Shown here: positions 1 through 11,226 of the stretch, piece after piece
Layout of the letters: every line of letters starts with the position of its first letter
Position numbering within the stretch: the stretch's first letter is position 1
Source of the DNA: Syncephalastrum monosporum B8922
Taxonomy: Eukaryota > Mucoromycota > Mucoromycetes > Mucorales > Syncephalastraceae
Direction of reading: 5' to 3'
Assembly: GCA_000697355.1 (NCBI GenBank)
Contig: JNEN01001262.1
Span: 124,001-188,000, forward strand
Length of the DNA stretch: 64,000 bases
The notes under the pieces: generated by a model
Databases searched by the model: none
What the model saw: the letters and a program-made list of their open reading frames with translations, nothing else
Told to the model about the DNA's origin: nothing
Position numbers and translations under genes: made by a program

Positions 1-14
1 GACTCTTCCCGCAG

Positions 15-1357
15 GTTGCCGCCCGCGCCTTTGCCTCGCAAGTGAGCACTTCCATCCCTACCCCTGCTCCCGCTGAGCAAGAGACCGTAAGACACCAACC
101 AAACGGATAAGAGTCATCGAATTCACTCTCTCTCTCTCTCTATGATATGCGGTACAGATCTTCCCCAAGAAGTATGGCGGCAAGTACACCGTGACCCTTA
201 TTCCCGGCGACGGTGTCGGTCAGGAGATCGCCACGTCGCTCAAGGACGTGTTCTCGGCTGCTGATGTCCCCGTCGAATTCGAGCAGTACAACGTGTCGGG
301 TCTGACTGAGGAGGGCGAGGCTCTCTTCCAGGAGTCGCTCGCCTCGCTCCGCCGCAACAAGGTCGGTATCAAGGGCACCCTCTACACCCCCACCACGAAG
401 CTCGGTCACAAGTCCTTCAACGTCACCATGCGCAAGGACCTCGACATGTACGCTTCGCTCTCGCTCTGCAAGAACATCCCCGGTATCGAGTCCCGTCTCT
501 CCAACGTCGACATCGCCATCATCCGTGAAAACACCGAGGGTGAGTACTCTGGCCTCGAGCACCAGTCTGTCCCCGGCGTCGTCGAGTCGCTCAAGATCAT
601 CACCCGCAAGAAGACCGAGCGTATCGCTCGCTTCGCCTTTGACTTTGCTGTCAAGAACAACCGCCAGAAGGTTACCGCTGTCCACAAGGCCAACATCATG
701 TAAGCCATCCTACTCCTGTTTCAATAGCAATAGGCATGCTGAATCATGATGTTCAGGAAACTCGCTGATGGTCTCTTCCTCCGCACCTGCCGCGACGTCG
801 CCAAGGAGTACGAGCACCACGGCATCCAGTTCAACGACATGATCGTCGACAACACCGCCATGCAGCTCGTCAGCCGTCCCCAGCAGTTCGACGTCATGGT
901 CATGCCCAACCTCTACGGTTCCATCACCTCCAACATTGGTGCTGGTCTTGTCGGTGGCCCCGGTCTCATCCCCGGTTGCAACATTGGCCGTGAATACGCC
1001 ATGTTCGAGCCCGTATGTATTTCATCACACACACACAAGGATCATGGGGCAGTTTCTCATCTTACCAACTTTATAGGGTTGCCGTCACGTCGGTGCTGAT
1101 ATTGGTGGCACCAACACCGCTAACCCCACTGCCATGCTCCTCAGCTCCGTCATGATGCTCCGTCACTTGCGACTGGACGAGTACGCAAACCAGATCTCCA
1201 AGGCCATTTACAACACCATCCAGGCCGGCAACGTAAGTACACATGAAGGAATCTTTGAGAAGGGTGTACTTAGTCATATCATTAGGTGAGAACCAAGGAC
1301 ATTGGTGGCAACAGCTCCACCACCGAGTTTACCAAGGCCGTCATCAAGGCCCTGTAG
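15..1357 (+). CDS. IDH1: NAD-dependent isocitrate dehydrogenase subunit 1, mitochondrial (5' partial)
   Basis: Encodes the IDH1-type (regulatory) subunit of mitochondrial NAD-isocitrate dehydrogenase, which converts isocitrate to 2-oxoglutarate in the TCA cycle. Five exons are visible: 15-41, 158-699, 757-1012, 1077-1232 and 1286-1357. All junctions are GT-AG and keep frame. The gene enters the window through an acceptor (gcag at 11-14), so the start codon and most of the targeting peptide lie upstream. Motifs seen: [11 protein letters not shown] near the N-terminus, [24 protein letters not shown], and [19 protein letters not shown] at the C-terminus. DIGGNSSTT matches yeast Idh1 better than Idh2, hence the subunit choice. 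Codon use is strongly biased to C-ending codons, implying high expression. A long antisense frame over exon 2 is a shadow of this bias. Confidence 0.93.
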
Positions 1358-2877
1358 ATTGCATAATAGTTATACATCACTCCTCAAATCCAACCAAACA
1401 ATGAAATCCGATATCTCCATAGACAAACCAAGTCAAGTGCGGTGTAGCTTTTGCTTAGCAAATCCTTACCATCGTTAGCTTCCATTATAAGAACTTTACA
1501 GGGATGCGTCGCATGTTTCTAGACACCAAAGCCAATGTAGAAGCCTAAACCGGTTGAAAGGTGCAGAAACTGCGATTTTACAATCCACCTGATGGTGTCC
1601 AGATTATGGGTGCATCCTGTTTCATTTATCGGTTTTATCTGCCAATCAAGATCTGGGTATGTGTTTCCTGTCTGAGCATATGTTCCTTGGTTCTCCCCAT
1701 TTTCAATATGTACGAAGGTTTATAGGGTGGCATATGGAACTTGACGATGTGGAGCTACTTCACTTCTTTGAAGATATAGTCTCGCACATGAATATGTCTT
1801 ATGGCGATGCACAGTACATGACGATGTCCTTATATTTATTTGTATATAGGCATGCAAAGTGGCACAAGGCAAAAAGTGATACGAGTGGCATGTAAACGGC
1901 GGGAAATGGCCGGTGTAACTCTTCGTGGCAGGGTCAGGAACTAAAATGGATACAAGCCACCTAGGATAAGTCAAACTGGAATAAACTTCACCTTACGTAA
2001 TAAGGTATGATGAAGACGAGCACTTCCCTCTGATGAAAATGAATGCTCTAGAATAGTACACCCTCTTATAACCACTTCGATCTGGGAAGGTAAAGGAAGG
2101 GTGTGCGTGTAGCTTGAAAACATATCGAAATCACGGGAAACCTGGACCCACGGAAGCCGGCTGGAATACATTTCAAAGTCACGGAAATCTTACATCCACG
2201 GCAGCAAGTGCACCCGGCCTGTGACCGTGAGCGAACGGCGCTGCGCGATCCTGTCGTACAATAAAGCAAATCACATGTGAAGACTTTATTGTTATATGTG
2301 TACATGGATATCTTGTTACCAGCTGCAAGTGTACGCTACAGCGTTCCTTTTTTTTTATTAAAGGAGAGACAAGATAAACTCTGCACCGTGATATAATGTA
2401 CCTATCGTGGGAAATGCGATATACGAAAAGGCAATCCGTCTCGCGGATTTATCACCAGCTTATACGTGCTTGCGTGCGGCAGCTCGAAGTGGGATCTTTT
2501 GTGCTGTATTGACACGTACTATGGACTGTGTCGGTCATGAAGCCGTCAAATTAGCTGAAAAGTTTTGGCATAAGAAGACGTAGCGTAAGTCAATTCTTAC
2601 GTCGAGACATGTATGCCACATCAGATTGTACTTCAAGCGAGGGGTAATCCATGGTACGGAAAACCATTGCTGCTTGTCCTATCTACTCGCAAGAAATGCA
2701 TATGAAGCCCCCGTAGAAAATGGATGCACACGACAAAAGCATGTAGCAGACCTGCGGCCTGCGTGTCAAAAATCATGCTGGGTTTTTCGCGAGCGACAAA
2801 CAAAATCTGGATTTGGGAAGGCTCGTGAGAAGAGCAACCTGTCACACACTTCTTCCTCCTCCCACTGATTCGGTCCC
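1358..2877. other. Intergenic region, no gene seen
   Basis: About 1.5 kb between IDH1 and the tRNA methyltransferase gene. Short open frames exist on both strands but show no family resemblance, splice logic or codon bias. It should hold the IDH1 3' UTR and the promoter of the downstream gene. I see no clear repeat or RNA gene. Confidence 0.6.
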
Positions 2878-5086
2878 ATGCTTCAATCCGCCCGCCAATG
2901 GATTGGATCCTGGTTTCAGGGAAAGCGAAAGCACGACGACGACGAAGAGGATGCAGCCGATCAAAACAAACGGGCCAGATTAGCAGAGTCTGACGAACAA
3001 ACCGACCGAGTCTACTGCGTCCGGATCGCCAACATTCCGAATCTTAAAAAGTTCCCTCGCATCCTACGACGCGAAGGTTATTACACGCTCAAAAACCATC
3101 CCAAGGGCGTTATCTATGTCGCAGCCAAGGTAAAACACGCCCCTCCGAGCAACGACCTTGCATGATATCAATCGCCTTTTTCTAGTCCGAGGAAGACGCC
3201 AACAAGAAGGCTACGACCTTGACAGAAAGCCACCCTTTCCTCGACATCTCCGTTATCAGCAGGCTGGCCGACGACGAGTGGGATGAATTGATCGACAAGA
3301 CACCTCCCCATGAGAGACTCGCCAACCAAGTCACGCCGTTGCATAGGTAGGTCTGGATTCACGAATACAGCTTTTTGATTCTCATTGTATCCTGCAGCGT
3401 ACCGTACGAGGAACAGCTTCAATTGAAGACAGACATTCACAAGGCCGTCCTGAAGGAAGTCAAGGAGCAAATGGTGGAAGCCGGAGCCACGGAGGGTATC
3501 CACGAAGGGTAAGACACCTTGCAGTTCACTTCACTTCACTTCAGTTCGATCAGTGGTCTTACCGCTCTTCTCCAGCGAAACAGTCTGCCAAATGTTGGAT
3601 CCTCTTCCTGCGCCAAACTTGGAAGGATACCGCTCCAAATGTGAATTTACCATCGGCTACGACTTGAACAATCAGCCCTCGGTTGGCTTCTTGCTCGGTC
3701 TCTACAAAAAGGGCATCACAGCCGTCCTGGAACCAAGCCAGTGCAAGCACATTCCGCCTGTCGCCAAGAAGATTGCAAAGGCAATGGAGGTAGGATAACA
3801 GGATCTATCAAAGAAAGATAGAAAGAGATGTTGAACGAGATTCATGCAGGACTATGTCCGTCAGTCGGAATACCCCGCGTATGACAGAAAGACGCATAAG
3901 GGCGTCTGGAGACTCATCATGACCCGAACCCAGCGTACAGGCGATGGTATAGAATAACAGGAAATGCGTTATGCTAGCAATCACTCACACTTCTTTTGTT
4001 AGCCATGGTTGTGATCCAACTCAAAAGTAAAGACAGCATGACGGCCAAAGAACTCAAAGCGGAAAAGAACCATCTTCTCAAGTATTTCAAGAGCTTCAAG
4101 GACAAGCCTGAAGAAGAACGCTTCGACGTGACAACTCTGATCGTGCAAGACTCGGATGCCGTGCACAACGGTTTCGAGCCCAAAATGCCCATCGATGTGC
4201 TCCTGGGTGATGGATACATCCACGAAGAGCTCCTGGGCCTCAAGTTTCGCATTTCGGCTTCATCCTTTTTCCAAGTCAACACCGAGGCCGCCGAGGTGCT
4301 CTACTCAAAGTGCGCTGAATGGTGCAATGTGGGCAAGAAGACGACCTTGCTCGACGTGTGCTGCGGCACGGGCACCATCGGCCTGACCATGGCTCCCCAT
4401 GTGGACAAGGTCATCGGTATCGATATGGTGCCTGAGGCCATTGAGGATGCCCACTTGAATGCCAAACTGAACGGCATCGAGAATGTGGAATATTTTGCTG
4501 GCCGCGTGGAGACCAAACTGGACTTGTTCTCGCGTAAAGACGATGAAGATGTGGTGGCCGTCCTAGACCCAGCCAGGTAAGGGCCGAGACACGATGAGAT
4601 TCATCGAGACACGGGAAAAGCTCATGGTGTCTTGTTAGAGCGGGCATGGGTGCCAAGGTGATCAGCGCAGTCCGCGAAGCCGAGAATATCAACAAGGTGA
4701 TTTACATCAGCTGCGATGCTCAGCAAGCCAAGAACAACTTTTTTGAGTAAGTGTAAAAATTGGCATGGTCAAGGAAGGTGAAACGAATGATGGATGGATC
4801 GGTTTGTCTTAGCTTGATCCGGCCCGCGGGCGGAAAGATCAAGGGTATACCCTTCCGCGCCTCACGTGCGGTTAGCGTCGACCTCTTCCCCCACACGAAG
4901 CATTGCGAGCTGATGATTGAGTTTGTCCGCGGCGAAAAGGACGAGGCCAATCCTGCAGAGCTGACCAAGGAAGACGCCGTCGACCGTGCGACGATCGAAG
5001 TCGAGGAAAAGACACTTGAGACTACGGAAGGAGGCGTGCGAGTCACTGAGACTTCAATCGAAGTCACCAAGGAAACTGAGGCCTAA
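2878..5086 (+). CDS. TRM2: tRNA (uracil-5-)-methyltransferase, TRMT2A/Trm2 type
   Basis: Forms m5U54 in the T-loop of tRNA using S-adenosylmethionine. Eight exons: 2878-3129, 3186-3346, 3398-3508, 3576-3789, 3850-3946, 4003-4576, 4639-4746 and 4813-5086, giving 596 aa in continuous frame. An acidic/basic N-terminus is followed by an RRM-like segment (residues about 45-85), the layout of animal TRMT2A. The methyltransferase core shows FFQVNTEAAEVLY, the SAM motif LDVCCGTGTIGLTM, LDPARAGMG, the nucleophile region YISCDA (Cys is the expected catalytic residue) and the HCELMIEF motif holding the expected general base Glu. The acidic C-terminal tail has no recognised domain. The ATG at 2878 is the first in frame. 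Identity is confident; the substrate position is family knowledge. Confidence 0.93.
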
Positions 5087-6178
5087 GAAGAACGATGCAA
5101 TAGGTAGCTTTCGAACTTTGTAGCATTCATTTTTACTTTAGCATGTGCCATAACATTTACTTTTGCAACATTACCCTGTAAGAAACAGCGTTACGTCAAT
5201 TGTACGAAGACATACACCACGAGTGTGGCCCTGTGTTGCGTGTCTTTGTCTTTGTTAAATATCTGCAACACTCTTGTATTTGTGGCAGCTCTAAAGGATG
5301 AGGTCTACGCCATGATTTCATCGTCATACTTTCCTATATGCTCTTCGGGTATCTATTTATACCATTGTCGTATATACTCGGAATAATAAGAAATAGGATT
5401 GGGAGCAAGTATGTCGGATAATCGGCAGAACAAAGCATTCTCACAGTAACCAGACATATGCTACTACTGACAACGATCCGAAGTCCTGTGCCATGCAGTA
5501 CAAAAACATATATACAGCATCATTAAAATCTACAGTTCTATATAAGCAAAGTGATTACCCGGTATAAATTGAGCATCTCTATGTGGGAGAATTCAAACAC
5601 GAAGGATTCTTTGGTCACTTGAACATGATGCTTCTACGTATATCAACATTGTGTTTATGCGTTTTGCTATGAGCACGATGAGAATTAAGGAAACTCGGTA
5701 CCATCTGACTTCAGAAAAAACTGACAAGTGCATGGTCTTTGGCAAAAGCAGTAGGTGGGGCGAATAGAAAAGGCAGACGATGACGGGTCAGTGAATGGAA
5801 ATTCAAGAATATGTGTAACCTGACTCCAAGATTCTGCATATCTAACAAACATTCTGTGCTCTTCCCCTATGCCTTCATACAGTACTTTTCCGATCTGGGC
5901 CAGTTACTTTCGCTGCGATTGGTAAGTCCCAACCTCGTATTACTGTATCACAACGCTCGAAATCCGTTTTGCTTCCCCTTTTTCATCAAATCAAAGAAAC
6001 GAAGGAATGGGCGCCTGTATGCGCAAATAGATCACGTTTAACCCCTCTTTATGGCATGGGCCCAGTATGCAGCGCAGTCGTATATAAAGCAACAGACTTT
6101 GTCTGACGAACGCTTCTCGAGAATTCACAGGAGCTGTGCCGACCGTGCGTGCCCATACCACACATATCATTGGTCGTC
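5087..6178. other. Intergenic region upstream of sugar transporter
   Basis: About 1.1 kb of AT-rich sequence. It contains the 3' flank of the methyltransferase gene and the transporter promoter. No convincing open frame was found on either strand. Confidence 0.6.
6081..6088 (+). promoter_or_regulatory. Candidate TATA box of the sugar transporter
   Basis: The sequence TATATAAA lies about 90 bp before the transporter ATG at 6179, a plausible spacing for a TATA element followed by a short leader. This is pattern recognition only. Confidence 0.45.
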
Positions 6179-8100
6179 ATGTGGAATATTTACAACATCT
6201 TCCAAGGCCGCAACTTGGTCATTGCGATTAACGTGGCCTGCGGATTCAGTATCTTTGCCTTCGGAGTAAGCACAGCAGAAGTTTGGCTCTTTCCAGAATG
6301 TGGAGATTAAATAAGGAATAGTATGATCAAGGACTCATGGCAGGCGTGAATATTACCCCAGAGTATTTGCAGTTAATGAACCTCGAAAATGACGAAATGA
6401 CGCGCGGCGGCGTTGTGGCATCTTATTACTGTGGCTCCCTCTTTGGCTCCTTCATCGGCGGCTGGACAGGCGACAAGCTTGGAAGAATCAAGTGCGTCGT
6501 CATTGGATGCATATGGGGTATTGTTGGTGCAGCGCTGCAGACCGCGGCCATGAACGTGCCTTGGATGATCTGTTCACGTATTATCACTGGAGTGGCGACG
6601 GGGTATCTGTAAGATCAAAGAGACCATTCTATCTCCACATTGCACGGTAGTTACTCACAATGCCGCTCCTCAAGAAACACGATTGTGCCCGTCTGGAGCG
6701 CCGAGACGTCGCACCATACCTCGAGAGGTATGATGATAGCCATGGAATTTACACTCAATATTTTTGGCGTTGTGGTGGCAGTAAGTATACAATTGCGTAC
6801 GCACAACATACATTTCTTTTCATCCCTTTGCAGTACTGGCTAGCCTTTGGCATGAGCTTTGTTTCAGGGAGCGTGCGATGGCGCTTTCCTGTCGCGTTCC
6901 AAATGCTGCCCCAAATTATCCTTCTCGTCATGGTCATCTTCTTCCCTGAGTCACCTCGCTGGCTGATCAAGAACAAAAGAGAGGAGGAAGCCATGCGCGT
7001 TCTCGGTGCACTTCGAGGCGGAGGCGACCCGAACCATCCCGATGCTGTCCTCGAAGCCAAAGAAATCAGGGAAACCCTGGCTCTGGAGGAGAAACTGGGC
7101 GGCGAGCCCAGCTTCTGGAACATGGTGGCTGACTATGACAACTTTAATATTCCTCGGCGCGTCCACCTGACGGTGTGGTTACAAATCATGCAGCAGCTGG
7201 TGGGCATTGGTGTCGTACGTCTTCCGGGGGGATTAGACTATCTGAAGGCTCACGCCATCTATACAATAGATCACCATTTATGCACCCGAGGTGTTCATGA
7301 GCGCCCAATTCGCAACGTTCACGTCGCAGCTGCTCTCTGGAATTAACAATATTTGCTACATGTTTTCCACGCTTGTCGCCGTTTTCACGCTGGACCGCTG
7401 GGGTCGCCGATTTACGCTCATGTATGGTGCGGTCGGTCAAGGCATTTCCTTGCTTTTAGTCGGCGTCTTGACTAAGCCAGAGATTATGCAATCGAATGTG
7501 GTGGTACGTACATGGTCTAGTCAATATGAAAAATCTCCATGACCCGAAAATTGACAGAACATCAATGCGTAGGGCTTTGGCATTGGCGCCACCGTTTTCA
7601 TTTATATCTATACAGCCCTCTTTGGTATGACCTGGCTCACGGTAACATGGCTCTACCCGGTACGTGACATTGTTCTACAGCTCTGCATTGTCTCATCAAG
7701 CTGGGGGGGGGATTGTTGAACACAGGTGGAAATATACCCTTTGCGTGTCCGTGCGCGCGGTGGAGCATGGAGCACCATTGGCTGGTCCATCGGCAATGGT
7801 CTCGTGACGCTTGCCACCCCGTCCATGCTGGCCACAATCGGATGGGGGACTTTTCTGCTTTTCTCCGGCTTCAACTTTGTTTGCGTTCCTATTGTGTGGG
7901 CGCTCTATCCAGAAACCATGAATAAGACGCTCGAAGAACTCGACGTAATCTTCTCCACCAAATCTCTCCTGGTGCGCAGCGCAGAAAGAGAGCTCATTGC
8001 TGCCGGTATCGATCCTGCGCGTCCTCTGGCACACTTGAAAGACGAAAAGACGGAGCACATCAAGGAAGGCTATAGCGCCTTTGATGCACAGCACGCCTGA
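6179..8100 (+). CDS. MFS sugar transporter (12-TM, sugar porter family)
   Basis: Proton-coupled or facilitative sugar uptake across the plasma membrane. Seven exons: 6179-6265, 6322-6608, 6675-6780, 6834-7214, 7270-7503, 7573-7659 and 7726-8100, giving 518 aa, normal for the family. Sugar-porter signatures are present: FGYDQGLMAGV in TM1, GGWTGDKLGR after TM2, PESPRWLIKNKREEEA before the central loop, QQLVGIG in TM7, DRWGRR between TM8 and TM9, and PETMNKTLEEL after TM12. The last departs from the usual PETKG form. Two acceptors are weak (the AAG at 6672-6674 and the one after the GTACGT donor at 7215), but both keep frame and motif order. A polyadenylation signal AATAAA lies at about 8139. 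The substrate cannot be read from sequence. Confidence 0.9.
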
Positions 8101-8662
8101 CAGCAGGTCTCACTGACTTGATATTCTAGAAAAAATGTAATAAATGCATGACACACACTCTCTTTGGTGAGTTGGATAACCCTATGTCACTGAAATACTG
8201 TACTCTATACTTCCCGCTCGGTAAGCTCATCAGTCTCCTTCATTATCGAGGGCGATCGATTTGCGCAGATATCGACTTATCAACGATCGACTCACCAAGA
8301 TGTAGCACTATATGAGTGTGGCACTTCGTGTAGCTCTCTGTCCTTCGCTTTTCCTCACTCTATCGATTACGTCTTACTTTCACTGCTCTTGGCCCTGATA
8401 TCTAACACATTGGCGCTATTGGTGTTTGATCCCAAAGCTAACCATTTCGAGCGCAGTCAACCATTGGCTCCAGTATAACTAGGTCGGACTGGACAGCCTG
8501 TTGACTGGAGGGCGAGGGGCAACACAATTCACCTGCCAGCAAATACGACCTATGCATGCTTTGCTGATCCTTTAAATTGTGGTTATCCCCATCATGTATC
8601 CTGTTTGCTTCATGAAAAAGAGTATATTTTTCGTAGGAGGCAATGAAATGTAATATGTGAGT
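8101..8662. other. Convergent intergenic spacer
   Basis: Lies between the transporter end and the end of the INCENP-like gene on the other strand. It holds both 3' UTRs. No gene or repeat seen. Confidence 0.6.
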
Positions 8663-10175
8663 TCAGTTGGCAGGAGGCGGAAAGATGGCTACAGACAAGG
8701 AACAAGTTAGTATGCGTCAAGCAAGAGAAGAAGAAAGATTACCATCCAGGTTGACTGTACGTATCCGTCCAAAAATACGATCAGCATCGACCTTCGATTG
8801 ACGTTCCAGCTGCGCCCCCAGGTCAGGATCCTTGGCCCACGCGGGCACGCTGGTCAGATCGACGACTGGGTCCGGCTGTTCTTCTGAGTCGGGCTGGTAA
8901 TCGTACGGGATCAGGATGGGTTGGTTTGAAGAAGAGACGGATGACTGTCGATGGCGGCCCACCCGGACGAGCTGCACCCGATCCTCTTCTTCATCGTCCG
9001 CGATGTCTTTTTTCTCGGCAGGTATATGGATGCCCTCCGGGGCGCTGACCTTGGGCAGATCCAACGAACCGATCGACACCACACTCGACATGCCCACCCT
9101 CTCCTCTGTGCGTCGACTCAAGGCTGTTTTGGCGCTTGTTTGGCTGGTGCGGGTCGCGCGACTGCTCGAGCTACCCATGCTATGGCTCCGGCCCCGGGAC
9201 CCGTCTGAGTGAGATGGGGTCTCTTGATCTGTCGATCGTCTCAACGAAACCCTTTCAGACGCTGCTGGCACTGCTGCCGTTGTCGCTGCTGCTGTCGAAC
9301 TCGATGGCGGAGAGGCGTGCGCACGTACTCCTTTTGAGGGTGCCAGTCCAGAGTCTCTAGCTATCTGTGCTGATGGCGCTGAACCCGATGGTCTCTTTGA
9401 TTTGGGTATTAATGGAGAAGCCGCCGGTATTTCGATCACGGGTGCCTCGACGGCTGCAATATAGGACTCTGTCCCAACGGCGTGTGTCGAAGGCTCTGCG
9501 ATCTCCCCGTCGGAGACGTCGGATGCACCCGTTGCAGGCTGTATTTCGGGTGACATGGTTTTGGAGTCGCCTGAATGCATCAATGAATCGTCTCGCGTGT
9601 CGTCGTGGTGGCTCTGTTTTCGTCGTGTTGCTGGCGGCGCCTGCTCTGCCAGTTCGCGATGGCGCGTCTATAGGAACACAGCGCAGTATGAATAAAAAGA
9701 TGTGCCTAGAAATAAAGCAGCAGCATTACCCTGGGCGATCGGCGCACAGCAGGAGGTGACGGGATATTCTCTTGTTCAGACTCGTGGTCTGGAGCGTCGA
9801 AGAATTCCTCGTCTGTCTCTGCAGCCTCGTGTCGACCTGACCGTTTTGTGCTGGCCGATTCGCCATCGCTTTCCTACAAAATAGGAATGAGCACACACAC
9901 ACGCGAATGTCAGTAAGCATCGTACCCCTGGTGTCGTCGGTCGAGGTCGTTTTTTGTTATTAGAACGCGTGGCGAGAAGCGATCTATGGGCCAGTTTAGG
10001 TGACATAGATCGGCAGATAGTAGAAGTTGCCTTACTCAATGGTCGCGTGTTGTCTAAACCACTCCAGGTGGTCGTCGACAGCCAGATCAATTTGGGTGAC
10101 TTTCTCGTTGGCCATTGTGGTCAATTTGAGGTGCTGGTCGCGGGCCCATGCTTCGCCTTTGGGTGGGAGGTCCAT
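8663..10175 (-). CDS. INCENP/Sli15-like chromosomal passenger protein
   Basis: Likely scaffold of the chromosomal passenger complex, binding Aurora kinase through a C-terminal IN-box. Five exons on the minus strand: 10175-10036, 9983-9926, 9873-9730, 9667-8743 and 8688-8663, giving 430 aa in frame. The key evidence is the C-terminus (residues about 388-430): VPAWAKDPDL, then QSKVDADRIFGRI, then NLDAIF. This matches the IN-box pattern W-A, Q, D-x-IFG-x-I and dLe-x-IF. The short exon 8688-8663 supplies the AIF residues, which supports the model. The middle is Ser/Thr/Pro-rich and disordered. The N-terminus (MDLPPKGEAWARDQ) could be the survivin/borealin-binding part. The protein stops seven residues after IF, so the usual downstream Thr-Ser-Ser Aurora site is absent. 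Alternative: another protein with a chance IN-box, less likely. Confidence 0.75.
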
Positions 10176-10237
10176 AGCAGAGAGAAACAAAGACAAATGA
10201 TTTGTCCATTTAATTTGAGCTTCTCTTCCTATAAACC
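10176..10237. promoter_or_regulatory. Short divergent promoter region
   Basis: Only 62 bp separate the start codons of the INCENP-like gene (minus) and the next gene (plus). Both 5' leaders and core promoters must overlap or lie inside the other gene. No TATA box is obvious. Confidence 0.5.
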
Positions 10238-11142
10238 ATGTGGCAAGAACTGGGCTTACTCTCAGTCCTGGCCCTGCCTGCCTTCATCATCATCTTTGCT
10301 CGCTCATTTGCACCAGACACCTCTTCCACTGCTACCGAATCCACGACATCCTCTTCCAAAAAGAAGAACAAGAAAAGGAGCAGAAAGGGCAAAAAGCAAA
10401 ATGAATCTTCACGACAAGAAGAACCACCACCACAGCAGCAGCAACAACAACAACAACCTGTAGTACCCGAAGAGCCACAGAAGCAATCGAGAAGGCAACG
10501 GCAGAAACAAAAGAAGAGGGAGACAACACCAGCCTCTTCTGCTTCTGCTTCTGCTCCTGCTCCTGCTCCTGCAACACCTCCATCGCCTGTTTCTCCACCT
10601 GCACAGGCGACAACGCCCGAACGCGAAGTGGATGAGCACATGGACCCCACGCCAAAGTATGCCCGTGTTATGCGCATTGCTTCAGCTCCAGAGGAAGACG
10701 ACTGGGAAGCTGTGCCTCGAGAAAAAGGATGGACATCCATTGAAAAGAAACCAGGTAAGCCTATCCACTGGCTATGCGTTTATGCTTTTTTCTTTATTAT
10801 TATTTTCTGTGTTTGTCTCATAGTCTGCATTATTGATTCTATTTAGCACGCTCAACGAGCAGTTCGAGCATTCCTGGCCCTCCCGAGCCATTGACCAAGA
10901 ACCAGCGCAAACAGATGGCGCGCACAGCCAAGCGTAAGGAAGAAAAGGCTGCGTTCGACGCAGAGCAAGCCGCACGACTACGACAACACCAACGCGAACT
11001 CGAACGTATCCGTATCGAGGAGTATTATACCAAAGGCGCGGGTAAGAACACGTCGCTCGGCAAGAAGTCGCAGCGTGGGTCGGCCAAGACACCCACTGCC
11101 AAGGCAGGTTTGAATGAGCATGGCCAATTGATCTGGGATTAA
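10238..11142 (+). CDS. N-terminally membrane-anchored basic coiled-coil protein, function unknown
   Basis: Two exons, 10238-10754 and 10847-11142, encode 270 aa. Residues about 5-24 (GLLSVLALPAFIIIFARSFA) form a single hydrophobic anchor, so the protein probably sits in the ER or another membrane with its C-terminus in the cytosol. Then follow a lysine-rich stretch, a polyglutamine tract (CAG/CAA mix), an Ala/Pro low-complexity region and a highly charged C-terminus starting PLTKNQRKQMARTAKRKEEK, likely a coiled coil. The C-terminal style recalls small conserved fungal proteins of unknown function, but I cannot name the family. Short distance to the INCENP-like gene suggests a shared promoter. 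Confidence 0.82.
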
Positions 11143-11226
11143 TAAAAAGGGAACAACTTCGGTCTTTGTAACATGTTAAAAGAAATACACATGCATTGAA
11201 TGTTTATATAGTTTTCCTTTTTATCT

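Noticed and set aside
140..685. 181-codon antisense frame over IDH1 exon 2
   Set aside because: Same codon-bias shadow as over EF-3; no start context or family features.
10430..10460. CAG/CAA run as a possible repeat expansion or CRISPR-like unit
   Set aside because: It is an in-frame polyglutamine tract with mixed codons inside a coding exon; no spacer structure exists.
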